Origin: Sabellastarte sp. h YS-2021
Taxonomy: Eukaryota; Annelida; Polychaeta; Sabellida; Sabellidae
DNA: 64,000 nucleotides
NCBI GenBank assembly: GCA_964017235.1
Contig: OZ024936.1
Location: 10,640,496-10,704,495, forward strand
Reading direction: 5' to 3'
Shown here: positions 49,680 to 59,252 of the stretch, in pieces
How positions within the stretch are numbered: the stretch's first letter is position 1
Layout of the letters: the number at the start of each line of letters is the position of its first letter
Notes under the pieces: generated by a model
The model's input: only the letters and a program-made list of their open reading frames with translations
Database searches by the model: none
Told to the model about the DNA's origin: nothing
Position numbers and translations under genes: made by a program

Positions 49680-52265
49680 CTTGTTAGTTGATAGTTAAAT
49701 TAAATTGTATTGTGGAATGGTACCACATAGTCTGAGATAATTTCCTTCACTTGATATTTCTCATATTTCATATATGTTACACAACTAATCCATAATAAAT
49801 GTTCACTGTTAATTTTTAAGTAAAATTATGCAAACTTAATACACATTATCTTAAATACTTAGTATAAAACTGTAACAAGCTTCCTCAGAGCTAGGTGTAC
49901 ACATTAAAGAATTCTACATAATCCTATGAGCATATTAAATACCTAGAGAGCTATCAACCATCAGTCAGACAGTAATCTGAATATGATAAAGTTGAATAAT
50001 CTAGGAAAGAAGGCATTATATTACTGACTTATGTACACACCAGAATACCATTATGCCATTGTGTATTTACAGCCCCCAAAGAGAGTTTATAAACTGTCAA
50101 AAGCTTTTGTATATTCTCACAAAGACTTCAATACAAATGTGAGGATTTTTGTCAAGATAAATATATACCTATTATTCTCGTTCCACTTAATTTACCATTA
50201 AAATATGGATTCTGACAAAGCATTCAAACAAATTATTTGTGGTATAATTGAGGATTATTCAAAAGAGGAAAGGCAGGTCAAATAAACATAATTTAATAAG
50301 GTCCTGTCAATCACTTACTCTGGTTTAAATTACAAATTTTTGGAAAGCAACATTAAACTTCATTTGAAAAAGTCTCCTTATATATTTGCATAGTCTCGGA
50401 GTTTTTCTTGGATACAAATTTATTTAAATAAGCATATGGCTTACAAGTATGTAATATATTATTCATTAGTTTTTTGTCAGGTTTGTCCAAAATGATGCAA
50501 TCTGCATTTATGAATATTATTGACGTCTAGCCTGAGTAATAGTTTATCCCAAAGTTATTCTCAAAAACTTTTGAAAAAATTTTGTTCAGTTTGTACTGTC
50601 TGTTTACAGTTTTATTACAGTGTTTATTCATTATATTCCTTGTGGTATAGTACAAAGTTAACTTTAAAAGTTTTTCAATGTCACTCAATTTTTCAGAAAC
50701 AGTGAAATGTGAAGCGAAATAACATTTAATTGTCTTGTCAATATCCTGACAAGAATATCCATCAACAATCAGTAAAGGTGGGAGCAAGATTTGAACCAAT
50801 GACCTCAGATGTTTTCAGCTGAGTCTGGAAACACTACAACAAGGCCCCGTCTGTACATTTCAAGAATTATCCCATTAAGATTGATTCTTTTATTTATATA
50901 AAATTCTAACTGGTGCCAAGGTATGGTATTTAAAAAATTAGTTGAACATGTGGAAAAATAGACTGCCGTTCAACAGCCAGGGTCATATTGGGCCAGGTTC
51001 TTTGCACTTTGTGGGACTCTCGTACCCACAGAGATGACAGCCTGTGATTAGATTCCAAACTTGCTAACCTACTAGACAACTGGGAACCTTTTGAAATATA
51101 TAAAACATATATTCAAGTGTACAGTGTGACATATTTTCAAAACATAATTTAATATGTGTGGTTCCACCAATGTACAGTAATATGCAATTCACTCTTCCAC
51201 CAATGCAATATCAACAATATTTTAAAACAAACATATTTTATTATTTGAGAAATATAGATTGTTCAGAGTTTTTCTTCTTTTTAAGGTATTTTGAATTCAG
51301 GCTTGGAAAGCCTAATTCATATTGAAGGGTTCATGTCAGACTTTAAATAAGATCAAAGGCTTTCCATGTGTAAATCTCAATAGAAATTGTTACTGAAAAT
51401 ACTCACATGTTGTGTTGACATTAATTACACAGATCAAGGCTTATTTTTATTAATGACGAGTAACTTATAATGCCTTGACTAATACAGGGAGAAGATTGTT
51501 AAAATTAGAATGGTACTCAAATATCTATTCAAATCTTAACCAATTTTTAAAGTTTCATTAAAACACGTTTCACTGAAATCTGTGATAATATAAGCAATGA
51601 AGTAAATTTTTAATTAATTTAAGTATACTTTAAATAATATTGAAAAATGTTAGATAATATAGTTACTTGGTGTAAATAAAACTACTATAAGCTGGCTTAA
51701 TAACATCAGGACTTATTATATTTCAGGTTAAAATTACAACCAACATAATAAGACGTACACATTTACATGTGTTATAACATTGTATAATAACTACCACAGT
51801 ATTTACAGCCAGTCCTGCAAAGACAATTCTGTCCACAGTGACCAAAGTTTTCTTTCAACCTTTGAGGTTTTTAACATGTAAACCTGTTGTCAGTTCACTA
51901 AGACACATAATGTGGAGAAATTTATTCTACTATCTACTAATTCTTATTTCTTCAAACAAATGATGCCTGGAAAAAGTACTGAAAGTATGTTGATTTTTCA
52001 GTGGCTAAGCACATATTTACTTCAAATATATTGAATTGATGGGCGTGCTTGAATTGAAACACTTTCAGATTGTTTCGAATTTGTTATTTTATGTAACTTA
52101 ATTTATTCTTCAGTCTTTTTTTCCAAAGTATTAAAAAGTATGACTTTCACATTTTGCTAATTTTTGGTCAATATATATATTTTTAATACTTGAATATAGA
52201 CTATTTCAATAGTGATTTACACATATTAGTAATGAACAATTGTAAGCTTACTCAACAGATTAATT
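49680..52265. repeat. AT-rich dispersed repeat, family A, longest copy
   Basis: It includes the segment parallel to 3180-3400 and, at 52085-52265, the one parallel to the window start. It is interrupted by the SINE fragment at 50966. No coding region. Confidence 0.45.
50966..51092 (-). mobile_element. SINE fragment, same subfamily as 39157
   Basis: It matches the copy at 39157-39313 along GTTCAACAGCCAGGGTCATA, ACCCACAGAGATGACAGCCT and CCAAACTTGCTAACC. It lacks part of the tail and a clear duplication. A more eroded relative lies near 4316-4425. Confidence 0.65.
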
Positions 52266-53021
52266 CAGACAGCCATTTTGTAGCCAAAAAAAATCTGAAG
52301 TTTAAAAGTGTGGATTCTGAAGCTAAAAAGTGTGGATTCGTGAGAAAGAATTCACACTTTTTCTATTGTCTGATACCAGAAGTGTGGTTCAACAGAAGAG
52401 AGATGACAAAATATGGTGTGTGTCAACATACAGACACATAAAAGGATTTAATTGAATGAAGATTGCAATAATCAGCAATTCTAAAGGGACATACTGGTCA
52501 AGGCTCTTAGTTGGGGAGGCATTAAGTACTTATAGTGGACAGAGATGTCAAGTTAGGTATGTGGCAATATGTGTAATCAAATAAGGTAGCCAGAAGCTAA
52601 TTAATTAAAAGGGGTGTGTAATCACCGGTATTATAAAAGGAACACTCGTCAAGGCTCTTTTTTATGGAGAGATTAAACTCTGGTTAATTGCAATCAGTGA
52701 ATATTTCTGCACTACACAAGAGATTAACTTCTGTATCTTCACAAAGAATTAAGAGAATTGCACATTTCTACAGTCATTTAGCCAGTTCTTTTCAGAACTC
52801 TACTCGACTTCTGTTAGTTCACTAACATAGAAATCAGTGCTACCTCTAGAATCCTTCACTTGTTAGTTCTTCTCAGAACTACCACACAACAAGTGATTCA
52901 ATATAAAAATCTAGCCCTCTCTCTCTTCTGTCCCTCTTTCTGTGGCCTGTTTTCTTTTTTTCATTACCCCCTCTCCACTGTACCATTTTCTGTGTCTTTT
53001 GTCAATTACAGATTCTCAAAG

Positions 53022-54380
53022 ATGTCGCCCAAGGGAGCACAACCCTCCGCCACGGATCTCGACTCTCAGATCAAGGACTTCATGAAGATGGACCACAGGG
53101 ATCAAGTAGCCTTTCAGGTGTGGCTGGAGGACCACATGTTCAACAAACCGGATCCCACCTCTCCAACAGCTGAGAAGAAGAACAAGAAGAGCTCCACAAA
53201 GGTCGCCAGAAAACTCCTCCCATCTGTGTCGACCCCTAGGGGCAATGAGAAGGAAGCACCAGTGGCTCCACCAGCCCCCATCACAGCGACACCCAAGAGA
53301 CCCAGAGAGGACACCGACCAGGAGGACACCAGCCCCTTCATCCCAGTTCTGTCCAAGAAACAGAAGAAGGCTGCCTCTGCCACCAAGGAGACAAGGAACC
53401 CAACACCCAAGAGACCACAGCAAAGGAAAAGGCCATCACCACTAGTGATTGAAGGACCACTAGTGAAGGACTGCCAAGGAATTGTGGATCTCCGGAAGAA
53501 GGCCTCCATCCCCGACAGGATAAGAATCACAAGGACCAAGGCCGGGACCCATCTACTCCACCCACCAACCGAGGCCGATAGGGCCGACATGACCACGAAA
53601 GGAGACCCCACCACCTTCACCATCCGCCCAACCAGGAGGCAGCAGGAAAGGGGGTCCACCAAGCCGGCAGTAGTGGTAACCAAGTTCCCCACCTCAGTGG
53701 ACGTGGCCACCATCACCAGCCGCCAGGGGGAGACCTACCACAGATTCCGATCAGCCAAACTGGACATGGACATCAGGAAAATAAAGGTGGAATGCTCCAG
53801 CACAGAACAACAACAAGACCTCCTCGACAACGGCTTCTCCCACAACCACCTGAAGTACAGATGTGAGGAATACAAGCCCACTCGCCCACTCCTCCAGTGC
53901 TACAGATGCCAGAAGTATGGACACAGCATCAAGGAGTGCCAGGATAAGGAGGACACCTGCAGGAAGTGCAGCCAGCCCCACAAGACATCCACCTGCCAAG
54001 AGAACCAGAAAAAGTGTGCCAACTGCCAAGGAAGCCACTCCTCCACATTCAAGGGTTGTAAGGCCCACCAAGAAGCCGCTTCAGCCAGGAAGACCAGGTC
54101 CCTCACCTACGCCCAGGCTGCCAAGAAGTCAACCCTGATGGACGAGGAAATCGTGAAGCTTACCATAGCCCTTCTCTCCACATTCCACGGCTGCATGAAG
54201 GACCATCCCAACTTCAACCTGGAGACACTCAGCAAGTCCGTCGTCAGCTCCATGGAGGAAGTCTACAGAGTAGGAATCAACCACCAAGCGCTCTTCAACT
54301 TCTACACAGAGAACAAGAAAACAAAACCGGAAAGAACACTCAAGGAGCTCAACACCCAACCCTACACAACACAACCATGA
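53022..54380 (+). CDS. LINE ORF1 (gag-like) with three CCHC knuckles
   Basis: 452 residues from the ATG at 53022 (MSPKGAQPSATDL); the frame is open further upstream but without a better ATG, and that part is 5' UTR-like. A lysine- and proline-rich basic region (about residues 45-150) precedes an RRM-like segment (about 195-285) and three zinc knuckles at about 290-345: CYRCQKYGHSIKEC, CRKCSQPHKTSTC and CANCQGSHSSTFKGC. This layout is typical of ORF1 proteins in the Jockey and I groups, which bind element RNA and form RNP particles. Its TGA overlaps the ORF2 start as ATGA (54377-54380), which suggests coupled termination-reinitiation. Confidence 0.92.
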   Translation: MSPKGAQPSATDLDSQIKDFMKMDHRDQVAFQVWLEDHMFNKPDPTSPTAEKKNKKSSTKVARKLLPSVSTPRGNEKEAPVAPPAPITATPKRPREDTDQEDTSPFIPVLSKKQKKAASATKETRNPTPKRPQQRKRPSPLVIEGPLVKDCQGIVDLRKKASIPDRIRITRTKAGTHLLHPPTEADRADMTTKGDPTTFTIRPTRRQQERGSTKPAVVVTKFPTSVDVATITSRQGETYHRFRSAKLDMDIRKIKVECSSTEQQQDLLDNGFSHNHLKYRCEEYKPTRPLLQCYRCQKYGHSIKECQDKEDTCRKCSQPHKTSTCQENQKKCANCQGSHSSTFKGCKAHQEAASARKTRSLTYAQAAKKSTLMDEEIVKLTIALLSTFHGCMKDHPNFNLETLSKSVVSSMEEVYRVGINHQALFNFYTENKKTKPERTLKELNTQPYTTQP

Positions 54381-57061
54381 AGAACATCGCTCACTGGAAC
54401 ATCAACAGATTCCAAGGCAAGAAACAACTGTTGGAAATCTACATGAGGACCAACAACATCGACATCATGTGCCTCAACGAGACGAAGCCCACAGCCAACA
54501 CAGACTTCAACATAGAAGGATACTCACTGGCAGCCAGAAGAGACAGGACCAGTCATACCGGCAGGGGAGGGGTAGCCATCCTGGTCAAGTCCCACATCGA
54601 CTGCTCGGACCTCCAGGTAGACGCCGATGACATCTGTGCCATCACCCTGACCCTCAACCGACAGAAGACCTGCATCATCAGCTGCTACTGGGGCTTCGCA
54701 CACGGAGGTATCCCAAACCTCAACGCGCTCAGAGATCTACTTGAGAACCACCGGAACTCCATCCTCGTAGGTGACCTCAACGCTCACCACCCCTCCTGGG
54801 GACACCAGTCTACCAATGTCAGGGGGAAGGAAGTAAGAAAACTCTGCAAGGACTTCGACCTGGTCATCATGAATGACCCAGAGGAAGCCACTTTCTTCAA
54901 CCACAACCACGACCGGTTCAAGACACTGGACCTGGCCCTGATGACTCGCCCGGCCAAAGCCAACTCCGTCAGTATGGGGGTCGACGAACCAATATTTGGT
55001 GAAACGACCTACCACTGCCCAGTACGGCTGAAAGTCCGGACCAGCGTCAGGGACCATCCAGTATGGACCATCAGGAGCCTCAAGGAGTGTGACTGGACAA
55101 AGTTCCGTGAACTGACCTCAGCAAAGATCTCAACCCTACCGAAACCCGGAGACGGCTCACCTACAAAGGAACTGGACGCACACATCAGTGCCCTAACCAC
55201 TGCCATAGCCACAAGCCTCCATGAGAGTTGCCCAGTCAGAAAGTTCAGGATAGGACTCCAACGAATCAGCCCAGGACTCAGAGAGAGGATTCAACTGAAG
55301 CATGAACTCCAACGGGAAATCAGGCAGCATCCTGACTACCTGCCCCTCCGACAGGCCCACCGCCAACTGATCAAGGAGATCAAGGCTCGGCTGGCCCAGG
55401 AGAGACACAATCAGCTTCAGGAGAAGTACGAGTCACTAGACCCTGGCACGAACCCCAACTTCTGGAAGGACCTGAAGAGGCTGACCAACCCCGCCAAGAA
55501 GCAGAAGCCGCCATGGCTAAAAGACCCGGCAACAGACCGAAAGACCGTCTCCGACAAGGCCACTGCCGACGTCTTCGCCCGTCACCTGTCAGGGGTACAC
55601 AGGGTACACCAGGACACCCACTTTGACCACGACCACAAGGCCGAGGTCGATCAGTGGGTGGATGACCACAAACACCTGTTTGACATCCTGGATCCCCCCA
55701 GACCGGGGGCGGATGGATACTCAAGGCCGATCACACTGGTGGAGGTCACAAGTCTGCTGAAAGGTTGCCGAAACAACACCAGCCCAGGGGAGGACACAAT
55801 CCCCTACATGGCCCTGAAGAACCTGCCTGAAGACGGACTTCTAGCAATCTCGAGGATCTACAACCTCTGCCTCCGACGCGGGTACTTCCCAATCCAGTGG
55901 AAGCACGCCATAGGGAGCATGATCCCCAAGCCACAGAAGCCAAAGGACTTAGCCACAAGCTACAGACCCATCAGTCTCCTAAACTGCCTCGGGAAGTTAT
56001 TCGAGAAGGTCATCGCCACCAGAATCCAAGAATTCGCTGATGACCACAACCTCATCAACAAGTGGCAAAGGGCATACCAGCCCCAGAAGGAAGCCAACGA
56101 GCACATCCACATCATCAATCAGTACCTGATGAAGGCCAGGAACACCAAGAGGATCACAGCACTTCTGCTGATCGACATTGAGAAAGCCTTTGATGCCGTC
56201 TGGCACAATGGCCTTCTCAAGAAACTACACCAACAAGGCATCCCGCCTGACCTCCTACGCATGGTTGCATCATTCCTAAAGGACAGGACCATACAAGTGA
56301 AGACAGGAACTAACCTCTCAGACAAGGTTCACCTCCTGGCAGGGACCCCTCAAGGCAGCATCCTGAGCCCACTACTCTTCATTCTGTATGTGAATGACAT
56401 CCCCACGAGTCCACGATGCCAGTGCACACAGTATGCGGATGACATAGCCATCTACACAAGCCATCGCAACAAGAACTACCTCAGGGCAGATCTGCAAAGG
56501 CAGATCGACAGCCTTGAGGACTGGTGTGCTACCTGGTTCATCAAATTGAACCCCAAGAAAACCCAGCTGGTACAGGTCAACAACAAACGCACAATTGTCG
56601 ATCTACCAGTGAAAATTAGGAACAGCTACATCAGGACTACAGATGAAGCCACCCTCCTCGGCTCCACCTTCGACAGAAGGATGACCAGGACAGCCCACAT
56701 CGGGAAAATAAAGGTTAAAGCCATCCCAAGAACAGAAGCCCTACGACACCTAACCATCCAAGGTGTTCCCAATAGGGGCCTGAGGACTTTCTACCTCAGC
56801 ATGATTCGCCCCATACTGGAGACTGGGTATCACCTCACCCACGACCACAAGAAGAGCATCAAAGACCTGGAAAAAATCCAAAACAGATGCCTTAGGATCA
56901 TCACCTGGAACCCTAGGAGAGTTCCCACTCGCACACTCCGTGCAGGGCTCAACCTACCGAGCATCCAGGAGTACCTGTCCACCTGCAGGGCCAAGGCCCT
57001 CAACAGGTATCAGGGCTCCTCGCTCCAGGCACACCTAGATGGCATCCTGGACACGATGTAA
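54377..57061 (+). CDS. LINE ORF2: AP endonuclease and reverse transcriptase (Jockey clade)
   Basis: 894 residues. The AP endonuclease (about 1-220) shows HWNINRFQGKK, CLNETKP, GRGGVAILVKSH, the GDLNAHHPSWG motif and the TYHCPV end motif. The RT (about 430-720) shows NNTSPGEDTIPY, SYRPISLLNCLGKLFEK, motif A LLLIDIEKAFDAVWHNGLL, motif B GTPQGSILSPLLF and catalytic QYADDIAIY, followed by the WFIKLNPKKTQ thumb region. It ends soon after the thumb without RNase H. Motif wording is closest to Jockey-clade LINEs. The frame is intact. Product: the enzyme that nicks target DNA and primes cDNA synthesis on it. Codon use is G/C-ending, unlike the rest of the window. Confidence 0.93.
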   Translation: MKNIAHWNINRFQGKKQLLEIYMRTNNIDIMCLNETKPTANTDFNIEGYSLAARRDRTSHTGRGGVAILVKSHIDCSDLQVDADDICAITLTLNRQKTCIISCYWGFAHGGIPNLNALRDLLENHRNSILVGDLNAHHPSWGHQSTNVRGKEVRKLCKDFDLVIMNDPEEATFFNHNHDRFKTLDLALMTRPAKANSVSMGVDEPIFGETTYHCPVRLKVRTSVRDHPVWTIRSLKECDWTKFRELTSAKISTLPKPGDGSPTKELDAHISALTTAIATSLHESCPVRKFRIGLQRISPGLRERIQLKHELQREIRQHPDYLPLRQAHRQLIKEIKARLAQERHNQLQEKYESLDPGTNPNFWKDLKRLTNPAKKQKPPWLKDPATDRKTVSDKATADVFARHLSGVHRVHQDTHFDHDHKAEVDQWVDDHKHLFDILDPPRPGADGYSRPITLVEVTSLLKGCRNNTSPGEDTIPYMALKNLPEDGLLAISRIYNLCLRRGYFPIQWKHAIGSMIPKPQKPKDLATSYRPISLLNCLGKLFEKVIATRIQEFADDHNLINKWQRAYQPQKEANEHIHIINQYLMKARNTKRITALLLIDIEKAFDAVWHNGLLKKLHQQGIPPDLLRMVASFLKDRTIQVKTGTNLSDKVHLLAGTPQGSILSPLLFILYVNDIPTSPRCQCTQYADDIAIYTSHRNKNYLRADLQRQIDSLEDWCATWFIKLNPKKTQLVQVNNKRTIVDLPVKIRNSYIRTTDEATLLGSTFDRRMTRTAHIGKIKVKAIPRTEALRHLTIQGVPNRGLRTFYLSMIRPILETGYHLTHDHKKSIKDLEKIQNRCLRIITWNPRRVPTRTLRAGLNLPSIQEYLSTCRAKALNRYQGSSLQAHLDGILDTM

Positions 57062-57317
57062 CAGCTGCAGATCCAGATCACAAGCAAACGTCCAACCTGC
57101 AATCTACAGGTGACTAAAACAGCCCACAAAGGGACCACAGTAGCCAGCCTCGACCTGAGAAACCACACAGCCTGCACCCCCCTGACCGACTACCACAGTC
57201 ACAAGACCCACGCCGACACAGCTCTGCTTCCAACCGCTTCAGCCAAGGAGCCAAGCGACTTCAAATAAGCCAAGAACAAGTCAGGTAAAAGACATCATCT
57301 CAGCTGATGTCACGCCT

Positions 57318-57342
57318 TTTAACCCGCCTTCGGCGGGTTAAA
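57318..57342 (+). other. Hairpin with UUCG tetraloop in the LINE 3' UTR
   Basis: An 11-bp perfect stem (TTTAACCCGCC pairing with GGCGGGTTAAA) closes a C(UUCG)G tetraloop, a class known to be very stable in RNA. It sits about 20 bases from the 3' end of the element, where LINE RTs bind their template, so a role in RNA recognition is plausible. Confidence 0.75.
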
Positions 57343-57612
57343 GCACTCATTATCGTAAGTTCTCTTTTTTATGGAGAGATTAAATGCAAGGGTATCAGAG
57401 GTGTGGAAATGTACTGTTCGGCATTAGAATCATATGTGATCATTTTAACTATTATAGTTACTTCACTGTAGTTAAAAATATTTTGCCAATTTGCTGAAAA
57501 TCGCTGGGAAAATGGCCCAAATATGCAAGGCAAAGAAAACTCACCTGCTCAGTATGTGGTAAAATTTGTACCGTACTGTACCACACTGCGTATATGTGCA
57601 AATGCCTTAAGG

Positions 57613-58366
57613 AGTCATCATTAATTAATACTTGTCAAGTCTTCACAATGAGCTCAGCTGTATCATAATGTTTTTATGAGGGCACGATAGCTTGAGTAAT
57701 TATGCATGAAATGTAGGTCATACACTTGTTCATACACAGTAACAATGTTCTGGTAAGATTCTGAGATTTCCAAGAATGCTGAATGCAGTCAAGGTGATAT
57801 TTGTTAAATAAGTAACAAACCACACCTGTGATGTTTGGTTTGATGTCACTGGACTGTGGCATCATAGGTTCTGTCATACATCCATGCAATAATATATTTT
57901 TGATCGTAACTACTAGATCAAATTTTTATCTTATCTACCAAATCAAAATACGTTTTTGTAAGATGTACATTCATGGAATTTAGAATGGATTGTTGTGGGC
58001 AATAATAGAAGTTGTATTTGAAGTCAGAGCCGCAAATAGACACAATAGGAAAAAGATATTAATTCATGTCTGTTATCACACCAGCTGCCTAAAATGACAT
58101 GCAGAAACACACATGTATTAGTGACAACAACCAGATATTCTGTGTTACAGTTTGTGCCAAGTTAAGGTGTGTCTCAACATACAACTCCAGGCTGTAGATA
58201 CAATACCTCGGAGACATGACATTTTGAGACGTATCCACTGAAAAGAGAGACCCCCTTGTTTCCCAATCACGTAACATTGCACCATGCAAGGAAAATACAG
58301 TTTGATTGATGACATTTAATCTCCTGTGTGACCTTGAATGAGGGTAATTCTACAACCAGGTCTTAA
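57613..58366. other. Non-coding spacer between two members of one TIR family
   Basis: AT-rich with no recognisable feature. Confidence 0.4.
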
Positions 58367-59091
58367 GGCCTATGCACATATACGCGGCGCGGTGCGGCGC
58401 GATACGTTTTTTACTGCATGCTGAGTAGGCTATTTTTCTTTACTTTGCACATTTGGGCGATTTTCCCCAGCAGTTTTCAGTAAAATGATAAAATATTATT
58501 AAAGTACAGTGAAATTGACTAGAATAGTTAACATAATCACATATAATTAAACATCCAATACCCCACAGTACATTTCCACAATCCCCATTTCAACAGCTAT
58601 CCTACCCTTAATTACATTTAATCTCTCCACAATGAAGGGCCTTGCCTTTGACCAGTATCACTTTTATAATACTGGCTATTGTCCAGTGTGCCCCTAAGAA
58701 TAACTGGTAATTGCAATCTTCATTCAGTTCAACCCTTTTATGTGACTATATGGACACACACCATATTTTGTCATCTATCTGCCTGTAGTTAATCCCTTCA
58801 CAATGAGCCTGTGTGCTTGCATTTTGTTTTCCAATTAATATATTTGTGTAGAGTTCTGTGATACACTACAATTTTAAATATGTGGAAAATCCAAATATAT
58901 ATGAAAACTTGGGCAAAACAGAGAAAAAACCGCGCGGTTTTTCAAAAAAATAGAAAATTTTCTAAATGGAAAAATCCGCGCCGCACCGCTAGCTGCCGTG
59001 ACGCACATATGTACAAGCAGTGAACTACTGCCATTAGTTCTATTTTATTTAGCCGCGCCGCACCGCGCCGCGCTAGTGTGCAATGGGCTTT
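58367..59091 (+). mobile_element. Non-autonomous DNA transposon with GC-rich TIRs
   Basis: The left end TAAGGCCTATGCACATATAC followed by GCGGCGCGGTGCGGCGCG is mirrored at the right end, whose complement reads TAAAGCCCATTGCACACTAG followed by the same GC-rich word. TIRs are about 38 bp and imperfect. The 650-bp interior is AT-rich and non-coding. No certain target duplication was found, so the superfamily is open. Confidence 0.75.
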
Positions 59092-59149
59092 ACAATATCA
59101 AAAGACTTTTGGCCCATGATTTTTTTTCAGATTAGTCTCAGTCATTTTA

Positions 59150-59252
59150 AGTGGTCTTCCGAGCCACTATGTATCTGCCTGTAACTGGGTTTGAACCCAC
59201 ATTCTCTGTGTTTCTAGAAAAGTGCATTGCACACTAGGCCACAGTGGCAGAT
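59150..59252 (-). mobile_element. tRNA-derived SINE head fragment
   Basis: The minus strand reads TGCCACTGTGGCCTAGTGTG and then the B-box GGGTTCAAACCC, a tRNA-like arrangement; the 3' core is lost. It lies directly beside the TIR element ending at 59091. Confidence 0.55.

Larger units (their letters stand above)
52678..57361 (+). mobile_element. Complete Jockey-type LINE with 23-bp target-site duplication
   Basis: The element is flanked by perfect 23-bp repeats (CTCTTTTTTATGGAGAG plus ATTAAA) at 52655-52677 and 57362-57384. It has a 344-bp 5' UTR, ORF1 53022-54380, ORF2 54377-57061 and a 300-bp 3' UTR with a stable hairpin (57318-57342), ending without poly(A). Both ORFs are open throughout. 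It is far richer in G and C than the flanking DNA. The target site lies inside a minus-strand copy of the TIR element also seen at 42676 and 58367, whose parts resume on both sides. Perfect duplication and open ORFs mean a recent insertion that may still be competent. Confidence 0.93.
52395..57612 (-). mobile_element. TIR-family DNA element, split by the Jockey-type LINE
   Basis: On the minus strand, 57612 down to 57385 begins with a TIR (CTTAAGGCATTTGCACATAT) and continues across the LINE insertion into 52677 down to about 52395, parallel to the members at 42676 and 58367 (shared words near TTTTGTCATCT, CATTTAATCTCTCC and TTGCAATCTTCATTCA). Its far TIR is missing, so this copy is truncated at about 52395. 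It has no coding capacity. Confidence 0.7.

Noticed and set aside
53016-56325. Long minus-strand open frames opposite the Jockey-type LINE
   Set aside because: They are shadows caused by GC-rich codon use on the plus strand and show no family resemblance.
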